From UBA6821 sp044236545 (GTDB lineage: Bacteria; Verrucomicrobiota; Verrucomicrobiia; Chthoniobacterales; UBA6821), in NCBI GenBank assembly GCA_044236545.1, contig JBIIGI010000029.1:1-27422 (forward strand): a DNA stretch of 27,422 nucleotides, in the 5' to 3' direction. Under the pieces are notes generated by a model, which saw only the letters and a program-made list of their open reading frames with translations, was not told where the DNA came from and did not search any database. A program made the position numbers and the translations under genes. Below are positions 1 through 7,925 of the stretch, piece by piece (within the stretch, counting starts at the first letter, position 1; each line of letters begins with the position of its first letter).

Positions 1-667
1 CCGGATTCTCCCACTCCCGAACAATATAATTGCAGAAATCGCGGTAGCGTTTCTCACCAGTTCTTTGAAAGAGTAAAGCCATGGGTTCAAGAATCGAGGA
101 AGAAGCCATGCCCTTGAAGATTCCCAACTCGACAATGCTTCTTTTTCCAGGCCCGATATCGTTGATTGTGAGGTCGGCGAGGAGTTTTGCGGCAGTTAGA
201 GATTCGACGTCTCCGGTTATCTCGTGATATTCGAGTAACCCGAGAATTGTATATTTTCGGCCCCACACGTCCCAAGTCTGATAGCGATTTTCTCCTTCAT
301 GGCATCCAATATATCCGTCCGCAGTTTGAGTCGCCAAAAGACCCTGGACCGCTTTATCCATTGTTTTTCTGATCTTCGGGTCGCTTGAGTAGCGTGCGGC
401 GAGTGTCAAACCCGTAAACCATTTTCCCCAAAACTCACCACGCCACTCTACGACATCCTGCCGCGTGCGAAAAGGGTCAAGGATCTCGTCTAAGTCCTGG
501 GCTAACAAGCGGTTATTCAGAACGCCATCCATGCGCTCCCTAAGGTAGCCGAAGAACTCCACTGCTCCAGGAGGCAAGGGACGGAGAGTGTCTTGCTTTA
601 CCATTGGCACACACGATGGTTGGGGCCCTCTATTCCGGGGAGGTAGTTCACATTGGTCAATTGTCAT
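1..667 (-). CDS. GH127-like beta-L-arabinofuranosidase, 3' end cut by window edge
   Basis: The reading frame is open from an ATG at 667 down to base 1, giving about 222 residues with no stop, so the C-terminus lies outside the window. The translation resembles the N-terminal part of the DUF1680/GH127 family (Glyco_hydro_127): an early PLPPGAV segment, a GEFWGKWF segment, a QTADGYIGC segment, and WDVWGRKYTILGLLEYHEITGD-like residues typical of the alpha/alpha-barrel wall. In characterised GH127 enzymes the zinc-ligand and nucleophile cysteines lie further C-terminal, so catalytic competence cannot be judged here. A second in-frame ATG at 604 places the PLPPG motif nine residues from the start and is an equally good start. 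No signal peptide is seen, which suggests cytoplasmic action on imported oligosaccharides. It faces the same way as the neighbouring glycan genes. The family call is fairly sure; the exact substrate is not. Confidence 0.8.
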   Translation of the reverse strand, partial: MTIDQCELPPRNRGPQPSCVPMVKQDTLRPLPPGAVEFFGYLRERMDGVLNNRLLAQDLDEILDPFRTRQDVVEWRGEFWGKWFTGLTLAARYSSDPKIRKTMDKAVQGLLATQTADGYIGCHEGENRYQTWDVWGRKYTILGLLEYHEITGDVESLTAAKLLADLTINDIGPGKRSIVELGIFKGMASSSILEPMALLFQRTGEKRYRDFCNYIVREWENP

Positions 668-830
668 AATATTGAGTTAATCAGCATCACTAACCTGACT
701 GAAGGGTAGTCTCAAGCTAGTCAGTGTTGAACAGTCAACCGACGTGCCGGGTGGTTGAGTAAATATTTGCTTCTCTGTCAAACGGCTTGGGAAGTGAGGA
801 AAGGATGATGAGCGGGGGCCGCAGCAATCG

Positions 831-1880
831 TCATGCGGAATCATAATTGTGCGATTCTGTAAGCGGCTGAGTGGTTTTTCCAGAAATCCACCGCCCGGGA
901 ATTGTAATGGAATAAGCATTGCTCCCTGCAATGGTCTCGTGGGTTTCAATTGCTCGGGCAAGATGTTCCACTGCAACTCGTCCGAGAACCTCGCTCTGTT
1001 CGTCAATTCCAGAAACGCCACGGCGATTATCAGGGGATGACCGCCCCCCGTAGCAAGCCATCCGAAGGGATTTGCAAGATTTCGTACCAAATCGGCGAAT
1101 ACTTGCCAAATTACAGTTACCGACAGTTAGGATACCGTCACATCGATTGACCTCAACATACTCAGCAATGAGTTTTGCATTACTTCCCTCAGCGACCAAT
1201 GCAGGCAGTCGGGGAAGCCCCGCATTTGATAAAGTTGCGAGATAAGCTCCCTCGAACCGTGAAAAAAGCGAGGATGAGAAGAACGCGTCTTTAATAAAGC
1301 CAATTCTTTTACATCCAGCTTCGAGGAGTTTTAGGCAAGAGGTCTCGGCAAATTGGTAATGGTCACTTTCGACACAGGGATAAGGCAATTCAGGAATTGA
1401 AAGTCCTACGAGAATGATCGGTACATCAAGGTCGTAAAGGGCTGGTGTAAAATCAGTGTGTCGAGGAGGAAAGATTAAGACCCCATCGACAGATTTGTAC
1501 CGAATGTCCTGCTCGATTTTTTTCAACGTGCTAACTGATTCATGGCTGGGATACTCTCGCCATGTATAACCTAATTCCACGGCGCGTTGAGCTGCGGCAG
1601 AGAAAACTCGTTGGAGCGGCTCATCTGGCCCCAAGGATAATGGATGCGACCAATTACTCACAAAACCCATCTCCAGGTGCTGTCTGGCAGATGGAGGCTT
1701 GCGTATCTCCATCATCAACCGACGCATAGAAGGCGAAGGTTGGTAGCCTAGATTCTGAGCCACTGAAAGAATACGATCTCTAGTGCCTTCTGGAATCTTC
1801 GGGCTCCGGTTAAATGCCAGATAAACCGTAGCAAGCGAGAAGCCTGTTTCCTTTGCAATTGTGCGGTATGTAACTTTCAT
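831..1880 (-). CDS. LacI-family transcriptional regulator
   Basis: About 349 residues. The N-terminal helix-turn-helix (residues about 3-50) reads like a LacI headpiece: TYRTIAKETGFSLATVYLAF, then a hinge region with RILSVAQNLGYQPSP. The rest resembles a periplasmic-binding-protein-like sensor domain, including VDGVLIFPP, the segment VPIILVG, and a C-terminal GRVAVEHLARAI helix. It probably represses the surrounding glycan genes and responds to a sugar. The ATG at 1880 is preferred because it begins MKVTYRTIA. A GTG three codons upstream (1889) is also in frame. A near-palindrome at 1891-1909 lies directly upstream and could be an autoregulatory operator. The ligand cannot be inferred from sequence. 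Confidence 0.9.
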   Translation of the reverse strand: MKVTYRTIAKETGFSLATVYLAFNRSPKIPEGTRDRILSVAQNLGYQPSPSMRRLMMEIRKPPSARQHLEMGFVSNWSHPLSLGPDEPLQRVFSAAAQRAVELGYTWREYPSHESVSTLKKIEQDIRYKSVDGVLIFPPRHTDFTPALYDLDVPIILVGLSIPELPYPCVESDHYQFAETSCLKLLEAGCKRIGFIKDAFFSSSLFSRFEGAYLATLSNAGLPRLPALVAEGSNAKLIAEYVEVNRCDGILTVGNCNLASIRRFGTKSCKSLRMACYGGRSSPDNRRGVSGIDEQSEVLGRVAVEHLARAIETHETIAGSNAYSITIPGRWISGKTTQPLTESHNYDSA

Positions 1881-1890
1881 CTTTGACACT

Positions 1891-1909
1891 CGGACTTTTG
1901 AAAAGTGCG
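1891..1909. promoter_or_regulatory. Candidate operator palindrome upstream of the LacI-type gene
   Basis: The 13-base core ACTTTTGAAAAGT has perfect 6-bp arms around a central G. Extending outward gives 8 of 9 matching arm positions. It sits 2-11 bases ahead of the two possible regulator starts, a position expected for autoregulation. No second copy was found by eye elsewhere in region 1, which weakens the case. Confidence 0.35.
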
Positions 1910-1987
1910 TTCAGCATTGTTATCAAAACCTGCTTCGGGGGGGTGGAGCTGTTTGGATGAAACTAAAAAACCGCAGAAAAGACGACC

Positions 1988-3883
1988 TCACCCTTGTTGA
2001 ATAAAATGCTTGTCCCTGATCGTGATAAAACACTGGTGCCAATCGAAAAACATTGGATATTTGAACTCAAGTTGCTGTCCTTGAGTCTGAAAATCGCGGA
2101 ACCAGACGGCTGCGGCTTCGTTGTCACTCTGGTAAAGTCTTGAATACGCGTATAGCAGGGGCCGGATAGCGACCAACCAATCTGCCAGCAATTCCCATGA
2201 AATCTGCCACGCTCCAGAGAATTCTTTTGATCGTCGTGCAGACTGATCGTGCCATACGGGAAACTGGTCGAGGACATTCTGCAGTCCGTCCAGCATCGGC
2301 GTTTTTTCTGCACAGACCTCCCCCCTCAGCATCGAAGGCGGAACGCTAACAGACAACGCGGACAAAATCGCATTCGCTTCCCGCCACGCAGGGCCAAATT
2401 CATCCTCAAGTAAAGATGAAGTCGTGGATGCATCGGACCCGGTTGATTGCCAAAGGCACGCCATCGAACGCATCGCTAAGGAGGTCGGAGAGAACGCTCT
2501 TTGGACCTGGCAACTCATGAGACCGTTCAGGCCGCACTCCATGTAGCCGTCCACATCCCTGCGTAGAATGGAAGCAATATCCATGCGACCCATATCGAAG
2601 TAGTGTGCCCACATGAAGTGGTAATCAAAAACAAAAGAATCCAGACCCGGTGACGAGCTTTTCCATCGATTCAAAAAGGCCAGATTAATCTCGGGCGACT
2701 TCGGCGCCTCAACATGATTGCGAATGTACGGCGGCATATCGATGTTAGCGATATCGCAGGTGCGGCATCCGAGAGGTTCTGCAAAACTTCTGGTGATCGG
2801 AGCGAGCATAATGACAAATCTGTCGGGGTTCCTCAGAGAGCCCTGTTCCGGTGCCCACAACAAATCAAGGTAGCAGAGAAAAACAATCCTTGTCGGCAAG
2901 TTGAGGGCAGTCAACCGACAATCAATCTCGTTAAGCATTAAAACATAAAAATCTGATGGTAGGGTGTCTTTGCAAACAACGCACTCGCATTGGTTGTTGA
3001 TCTCGTCAGCAAGCCAAAAGTGAAGGTAGTCAATCTCAGGATGACCGGTTGCGTAGGCGACGACTTCGTCAATGAGCAGTTTCTGGACTTCGGGATTACC
3101 ATAACAAAGATTCGTGTTCATGGGTATGCCCTTAAAAAACGCCCTTTTTCCGTTGATTTCGGCAAGTAACTGCATCTTGGTGCCAGATGACCCTTCGTCG
3201 ACCCTGTCCCAACCATGTGCTTCAAGCCCTATTGCCGCGCATGTCCATCCGTGTCCGACCCCATGTAGAAGAAGCCCGTTTTCCTTAACCTTTCGCACGA
3301 TTTCCTTCGTCATCCTTGGGAAATCATCTTCAGGGAAGTCAACTGGAGAAAAGAGGGGGTTGTTCGGATGGCGGTACCAACGTTGTAAGAATTCTCTCGG
3401 CTCCCGAAACTGGATAAAATAACTATTGAGCCCCATTTTTGGCATCCAATCAATAATATCCGCTAGATGCTCAACAGACGCAGCTCCTTCGATGCAAATG
3501 CCTCGATGCCTATGAACTGCCGCTTCTGTGATTTTAAAACTCGACTTTAGCGTATCAAAGTCTCCAAGCCAAATGGATCCGCCGAGTCCTGGTCGAAGCC
3601 ATCGAAATCCCAGGCGATCTAATACCCGAAAGACTCCGATTAACGCAGCCCTTGGATTCGTCACGGCCAATTTCAGAGTGCCCGCATCGTATGTGGCTAC
3701 AAAGGCATCATCCAATTCCGGATCTTTGATGGATCCTTGTGGAAAATCAGAGAAATCCCCAAGAATGCGAACATCCTCCAGCATTGGATTTTCAATCTTT
3801 CCAGAAAGATGGGTGCGGAATTCGCGGGCAGCTTTTGCAATTACCGCACCATTTTGTGCCGAGGTTACTGATGTCTGTGACAT
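1988..3883 (-). CDS. DUF4838-type predicted glycoside hydrolase
   Basis: 631 residues. The N-terminal part (about 1-115) resembles the alpha/beta domain that precedes the barrel in GH67/GH20-type enzymes, with an ALIGVFRVLDRLGFRWLRPG-like segment around residues 80-99. The following part (about 120-600) matches the general pattern of DUF4838 proteins, including HFWLADEINNQCECVVC near residues 288-304, where a carboxylate (D293/E294) precedes a Cys-rich CxCxxC segment. D293/E294 are candidate catalytic residues by position only. No signal peptide is evident, so the protein is probably cytoplasmic. It lies between the LacI-type regulator and the secreted-protein cluster in the same direction, which supports a role in breaking down a complex glycan. 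DUF4838 members are generally uncharacterised, so substrate and reaction are unknown. The start ATG at 3883 lacks a clear ribosome-binding site. Confidence 0.8.
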   Translation of the reverse strand: MSQTSVTSAQNGAVIAKAAREFRTHLSGKIENPMLEDVRILGDFSDFPQGSIKDPELDDAFVATYDAGTLKLAVTNPRAALIGVFRVLDRLGFRWLRPGLGGSIWLGDFDTLKSSFKITEAAVHRHRGICIEGAASVEHLADIIDWMPKMGLNSYFIQFREPREFLQRWYRHPNNPLFSPVDFPEDDFPRMTKEIVRKVKENGLLLHGVGHGWTCAAIGLEAHGWDRVDEGSSGTKMQLLAEINGKRAFFKGIPMNTNLCYGNPEVQKLLIDEVVAYATGHPEIDYLHFWLADEINNQCECVVCKDTLPSDFYVLMLNEIDCRLTALNLPTRIVFLCYLDLLWAPEQGSLRNPDRFVIMLAPITRSFAEPLGCRTCDIANIDMPPYIRNHVEAPKSPEINLAFLNRWKSSSPGLDSFVFDYHFMWAHYFDMGRMDIASILRRDVDGYMECGLNGLMSCQVQRAFSPTSLAMRSMACLWQSTGSDASTTSSLLEDEFGPAWREANAILSALSVSVPPSMLRGEVCAEKTPMLDGLQNVLDQFPVWHDQSARRSKEFSGAWQISWELLADWLVAIRPLLYAYSRLYQSDNEAAAVWFRDFQTQGQQLEFKYPMFFDWHQCFITIRDKHFIQQG

Positions 3884-4094
3884 AATTGTTTAAGTGCCGG
3901 TCGGTTGATAATGCGGGGTCGTAGGTAGTTCAATCTGTCCTCATGACATTCATCCCAATATATATAAACAAACCGCAGGTTCGCCACTGTGAGTGAGAAC
4001 TGAACGCGCGCCATATAGATCCAAGAGCGTGAATTCCTATCTCTCATGACTCGGCTGCAATTTCATCGGAAATCGGTCTTGGCAAGGAAAGGTG
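3884..4094 (-). promoter_or_regulatory. AT-rich intergenic stretch, possible promoter for the DUF4838 gene
   Basis: This 211-base gap separates the DUF4838 gene from the upstream coupled cluster. It contains a TATATATA-type run around 3958-3966 in an otherwise mixed region. On the minus strand this could serve as a -10-like element. No convincing -35 box at normal spacing was found, so this is only a location where a promoter is plausible. Confidence 0.25.
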
Positions 4095-4685
4095 TCAGTC
4101 ATTGATGACTGCCCGGAGACCATGATTGGTGAAGTCGGAATTGTTGTCGGTAGTGGAGACAGCAATAAATATCATATCATCTTTACCGACGGGGACTTCG
4201 ACGGATGCCACATCGAACCAGTCGGCCTTTGCATCACTATTGACGAGATTGTCCAATACTTCATTATCATTCAGGAATATTCTTAAGCGAACCGGTTTGC
4301 CCTGTTGACTTGCAAAGAACATGCTTACCGTCAGTCTGGCATTCGGGTATTTCGCATCGCTTTTCCAAGCGTGCGTGATCGATGCGCTCGAGTTCCAAAA
4401 GGCTTGGTTGTAAGAGACCTCGTAGTCAAATGCCTCCGGGTAGTTGCCGATAAATCCCTTGCCCTTGCCAGGCATCTCAGGGCTTTCCCACCTACCATTC
4501 ACGAAAGTCCATCCCTCAGATGTAAAGTCAGAGCCAATGTTTTCTCCGTAATACCATCGATTCTTTCCCTGTGTGTCTGCGAATCCCGTTTGGGAGTCGG
4601 CTATTGGTGATGAAAAGACAGAGTTCATACCCAAAAGGAGCGAGCCGAGGGTCAAAATCATTGCGCGCAGGGTGGTGTGAGTCAT
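4095..4685 (-). CDS. Small secreted protein of unknown function, beta-rich, possibly carbohydrate-binding
   Basis: 196 residues. The first 26 or so form a classical signal peptide: a short N-region with one Arg, a hydrophobic stretch (MILTLGSLLLGMN), and a small-residue cleavage zone near SSPIADS. The mature part is rich in aromatic residues and beta-strand-like alternation, including WYYGENIG, GWTFVNGRWESPEMPG and VRLRIFLNDNEVLDNLV. The latter resembles strands of galactose-binding-like or other CBM beta-sandwiches, but I do not recognise a family. The ATG overlaps the stop of the upstream GATase/TIM-barrel gene (ATGA at 4682-4685), so the two are translationally coupled and probably work together outside the cytoplasm. 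A binding role is inferred from size, export and context. Confidence 0.7.
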   Translation of the reverse strand: MTHTTLRAMILTLGSLLLGMNSVFSSPIADSQTGFADTQGKNRWYYGENIGSDFTSEGWTFVNGRWESPEMPGKGKGFIGNYPEAFDYEVSYNQAFWNSSASITHAWKSDAKYPNARLTVSMFFASQQGKPVRLRIFLNDNEVLDNLVNSDAKADWFDVASVEVPVGKDDMIFIAVSTTDNNSDFTNHGLRAVIND

Positions 4686-6541
4686 GGTTTTTTTGGCATT
4701 ATGAGTCTGATAATCCTTGCCTCCCAGGGTTCCAGTGTCACGGTAGTGACGTCATTCTTAAGGGCAGTTTGGGTTTTCTCTGTGGATATCGATGGGCCTC
4801 CTTTAAGAAAATGAAGTTCGCAACTTGATGGCTTGCCTGTCCGATTAGTCAAAATGAGCAGTGCATTCTGACCATCAGTGGAAGCGTAAATTGCCCGACC
4901 TACTTGGCGAGGCGTGTTGAGAATCCCAATGTATTCTGATGCGCGTTCCTCTGGGATGTAGTGACCCAGAAGAGCGGACTCATGGTCGCTCAACTCTCGA
5001 TTGAGAGCCTTTACGGTGTTCCAGATCGGCGTCTCGCTAATATAGGGCGACGGAGCCGTACCTGGCTCTTCCGGGAAGTAACCGTAGAGCACGACTCCCC
5101 GTGCACCTTCAACAATCGAGTCCCAAATCATAAATCTCACCTCCGAAGGTGAAGGCAGGCGCTTCTTCCAGATGTCATATATCTGCACGTATGGGACGAC
5201 AGGAAGCCCACCGGAGAGCTTTCGAGCGCGTGCAACCCGCACGCCGATTTCGGTTGGGGGACCAATCGGTATCGGGTAGGCATCCGTTCCGATTATGTCG
5301 GCACATTCGGAGTAGTCATCGAATCTTGCGACTCCGACATTGGCAAAAACCGGGGTGGATGGATCGGCAAGCCGAGTGGCTCTAGTGTATGCAACAAATT
5401 CAGCAACAGGCAAAAAATGCAGGTCAGGCTCATCAACCGTGTCCCACATCAACACGCTGCCTTGGGGTACCTCTGGCAGAGGAAGTTTCCCCCAAGTATC
5501 AGGCTTCGACAACAGTCCGATCGAAAATCCAAACTGAACGACTGCGGCCACGTCATCTACAAAGGGCCCCGTGAAAGAGAAGGAATTGAATCCCCCGTCT
5601 TTTACCTCGAGAATCTGATTTTTCCAGGGTTTGAGCGCGAACGTTCCGGATTTCATGCCTTCTTTGAACCAAGGAGACTCTTTCCACTGTGTGTTGCTAA
5701 CAACATGGTTGATCATTCGCGGGAAAAAAGGTTTGCCCATGTTTAGGATAGCATTAGCGTCTGACACGACCTTCCCTTGTTCAATGGCCTTCCACCCGTT
5801 GAGTCCTTCGCTGGTACCGAGTGACTCTGCTCGTGCCTGGTGTACGGCATTGTCAAGAAGAGGTGCCAAAACTCGGACATCCCAAATCACTGTGTCCCAG
5901 ATCGGTATCGGAGTCAGAACGACAAGTCCCTGGCCAAAACGCCGACTGACGAGCGTGGGCTGGTCCAGCATATTCCATGTGAGACGAATCCAAGACGGAT
6001 CAATGTTCTCAAAACCAAACTTCATCAGATGATTGGCCTGCCATCCCGCCGGGTTGTACAACGCCTCTCCGATGTGCGGCACTGCTTGTGGCCAGTTTAG
6101 GAGGGCTGAACGTTTGTTAAAGCGAGTGATCCAGATCATTTGCGGAGTCGGCGGCGAGACCACCGATGGTCCGATGGTGAAATGCGCCCCTCCAAAGTTA
6201 GAACCAACAATCGCACTAAGTGAATCTGGCACAAAAAGAACACCACCGCCTTCGACGAAGGCCTTGAGTCTTTCCAGCACCTCCGGTTCGACCTCCGAGA
6301 AACCGTCGCTGAAAAGCACAAGATTCGCCTTGGCTAGAAATTCCTCGGAATCTTTGACGATCGAACGGCGTATCACATTTGTCCAGCCGAGGCTTTTCAA
6401 TGTCTCCGTGTATTGCCTGTCTTTGCCGGAGGCCTCGAAAATAAGGACGGACGGCTTATGCGGTGATGTTCCGATGGAAGCGTCTGCCGCGAGGGCTTGA
6501 ACGCAGAGGGACGCGAATCCCAGGAAATGACTGAATTTCAT
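4682..6541 (-). CDS. Secreted GATase-like plus TIM-barrel protein, predicted glycoside hydrolase
   Basis: 619 residues from the ATG at 6541. A signal peptide covers about residues 1-18 (MKFSHFLGFASLCVQALA). Residues about 30-235 look like a class I glutamine amidotransferase-like fold of the ThuA/GATase1-like type: VLIFEASGK, ANLVLFSDG, and LKAFVEGGGVLFVPD, with no obvious nucleophile Cys in the usual elbow. Residues about 300-550 look like a TIM barrel: MWDTVDEPDLH at 365-375, with E371 a candidate acid/base, GTDAYPIP at 418-425, and GARGVVLYGYFPEE near 479-492. The C-terminal 60-70 residues look like a small beta-sandwich ending PWEARIIRL, a common ending in glycosidases. The start lies 2 bases after the stop of the WbsX-like gene, and its stop overlaps the next start (ATGA). 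A longer reading frame extends upstream but only through the neighbouring gene. The family could not be assigned with confidence. Confidence 0.75.
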   Translation of the reverse strand: MKFSHFLGFASLCVQALAADASIGTSPHKPSVLIFEASGKDRQYTETLKSLGWTNVIRRSIVKDSEEFLAKANLVLFSDGFSEVEPEVLERLKAFVEGGGVLFVPDSLSAIVGSNFGGAHFTIGPSVVSPPTPQMIWITRFNKRSALLNWPQAVPHIGEALYNPAGWQANHLMKFGFENIDPSWIRLTWNMLDQPTLVSRRFGQGLVVLTPIPIWDTVIWDVRVLAPLLDNAVHQARAESLGTSEGLNGWKAIEQGKVVSDANAILNMGKPFFPRMINHVVSNTQWKESPWFKEGMKSGTFALKPWKNQILEVKDGGFNSFSFTGPFVDDVAAVVQFGFSIGLLSKPDTWGKLPLPEVPQGSVLMWDTVDEPDLHFLPVAEFVAYTRATRLADPSTPVFANVGVARFDDYSECADIIGTDAYPIPIGPPTEIGVRVARARKLSGGLPVVPYVQIYDIWKKRLPSPSEVRFMIWDSIVEGARGVVLYGYFPEEPGTAPSPYISETPIWNTVKALNRELSDHESALLGHYIPEERASEYIGILNTPRQVGRAIYASTDGQNALLILTNRTGKPSSCELHFLKGGPSISTEKTQTALKNDVTTVTLEPWEARIIRLIMPKKP

Positions 6542-6543
6542 GA

Positions 6544-7680
6544 TTATGCAGGCAAAAACACTTCCTTGACAGCCTTTAAGCGAGAGTCGCCGTAACTTTC
6601 GCAAGGTAGTAGATAACTTCCCTCTGTCCACTCGTTCCACGCATTAATGGTAACAAGCGGGGACCCGTGGGCTATCGCGAATTCTTTTGCCTGCAGCAGG
6701 TTGTTTTTAAACGTCTGGACTTCAAACGGTTCCGCAACAGGCCACCAAGGATAGCCGATAGGTTCAAGTGTTTCTAAGTCCGTGCAGCGAGCTGTCGAGT
6801 CCCACCCGACTTGAACACAAGGACTGTAGGGGAGTCCCATAGCGAGTTTTGTTGACCATGATGAGATGTTGTGTTCGGACCAATTATTGTAAGGATATTT
6901 CGGAAAAGGAGGGGAGGCCATGGGGTTCTCAAATTCCCAGCCGTAGTCTCCGATGCTACCCATCCCCAACCGGGATGCGACCTCCTGAGGTGAGATACTT
7001 AAAGTCCATTCCGAGGCCAAGGCGATCTTCTCGCTGGCTCGGAAAGAATAATGCATTCGGGGAGCCCCCACCGACTGAGCCTTGCGGTCAAAAACTCGAA
7101 GAGCCTTCGCTGCTTCGTCGAGGTTCTCAAAACCTTCAATGAAAGCCTGAAGATTAAAAAAGAAAAAAAACGGACACCCGTCGATTCGCAAATAATTCTC
7201 CTGTGAAAGGTAAGTTGTTGTAATGTAGTCGGTCATATTTTCCCAAATCTGTGATGCAGGTGGGTTTGGAAAAAGTATAGGCTGTTTGTCTAAGGGCGCT
7301 TTTGGAGCCGGGAAAATGTTTTGCCAGTCATGATTGGCCCACATCAGGGCGAATTCCATTCCGCACCCGGCACGGTTCTTGATAAATGCGTCATCCAACG
7401 GTCGATTGAGGAATGGGCGATCCTCAAACCAATACCAATCAAATAGGAAAGCCTGAATCCCCGCATTGACGGCTGCATCAACTTGCCTCTGCATCTGACA
7501 TTGGAGGGATTCGTCGAAGTAGCCCCATGTCGGCAGCGTTGGTTGGCGGTGACCTTCGAAACGGGGCTTTGCCGATTTGACGAGTTCCCATTCTGTCCAG
7601 CCATCGCCCATCACCCTTTCGTTCATCGAGTCAATGTGGTAGTTGGGAAAGTAATAAGCAGCGAGCTTTGGAATATTCAT
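6544..7680 (-). CDS. WbsX/GH99-like domain protein
   Basis: 378 residues from the ATG at 7680, which begins MNIPKLAAYYFPNYH, a start typical of the Glyco_tran_WbsX / GH99-like family. Diagnostic segments include GDGWTEWELVKSAKPRF (about 25-41), GIQAFLFDWYWFEDRP (74-89), FALMWANHDW, and INAWNEWTEGSYLLP near 345-359. The glutamates of the last motif are conserved in the family and plausible catalytic residues. No signal peptide is seen. The family is named for a putative glycosyltransferase, but many members sit in degradation loci and resemble GH99 endo-alpha-mannanase folds; I favour hydrolysis here from context. It is the first gene of the coupled trio. A longer reading frame runs upstream to 7791 but adds a sequence with no family match. 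Confidence 0.85.
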   Translation of the reverse strand: MNIPKLAAYYFPNYHIDSMNERVMGDGWTEWELVKSAKPRFEGHRQPTLPTWGYFDESLQCQMQRQVDAAVNAGIQAFLFDWYWFEDRPFLNRPLDDAFIKNRAGCGMEFALMWANHDWQNIFPAPKAPLDKQPILFPNPPASQIWENMTDYITTTYLSQENYLRIDGCPFFFFFNLQAFIEGFENLDEAAKALRVFDRKAQSVGAPRMHYSFRASEKIALASEWTLSISPQEVASRLGMGSIGDYGWEFENPMASPPFPKYPYNNWSEHNISSWSTKLAMGLPYSPCVQVGWDSTARCTDLETLEPIGYPWWPVAEPFEVQTFKNNLLQAKEFAIAHGSPLVTINAWNEWTEGSYLLPCESYGDSRLKAVKEVFLPA

Positions 7681-7925
7681 GAGATGCGTCAGAGAGTGGG
7701 CGGACGGGTAATGAAATGATTCGAAAGCTGTACACTCGCTTCCACGTCGGGCAACCGCCCTTGAAGTAAACAGTACACCTGTGAAAGCCATTTGAGATCG
7801 GGCTTTATCGCCGAATTCAAAAACCTTTCTCCAATAACCTTCAAAGCTGTCATGGTTGACAACTGTGCTTCACTGTGCCACTCATGGGTCATTCTCGGAA
7901 CCAAAAAACCTACGAACAGGCCCTC
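7681..7925. promoter_or_regulatory. Divergent intergenic region with probable outward promoters
   Basis: 245 bases separate the divergent WbsX-like and NagB-like genes, so promoters for both operons should lie here. A consensus-like TTGACA is present at 7856-7861 on the plus strand, but the hexamer 17-18 bases downstream is a weak -10 match. GTACAC occurs twice (near 7730 and 7771), and a 6-bp TTCGAA palindrome lies near 7720. None is strong enough to call an operator. Base composition changes from the AT-richer left side to the GC-rich right side in this interval. Confidence 0.4.
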
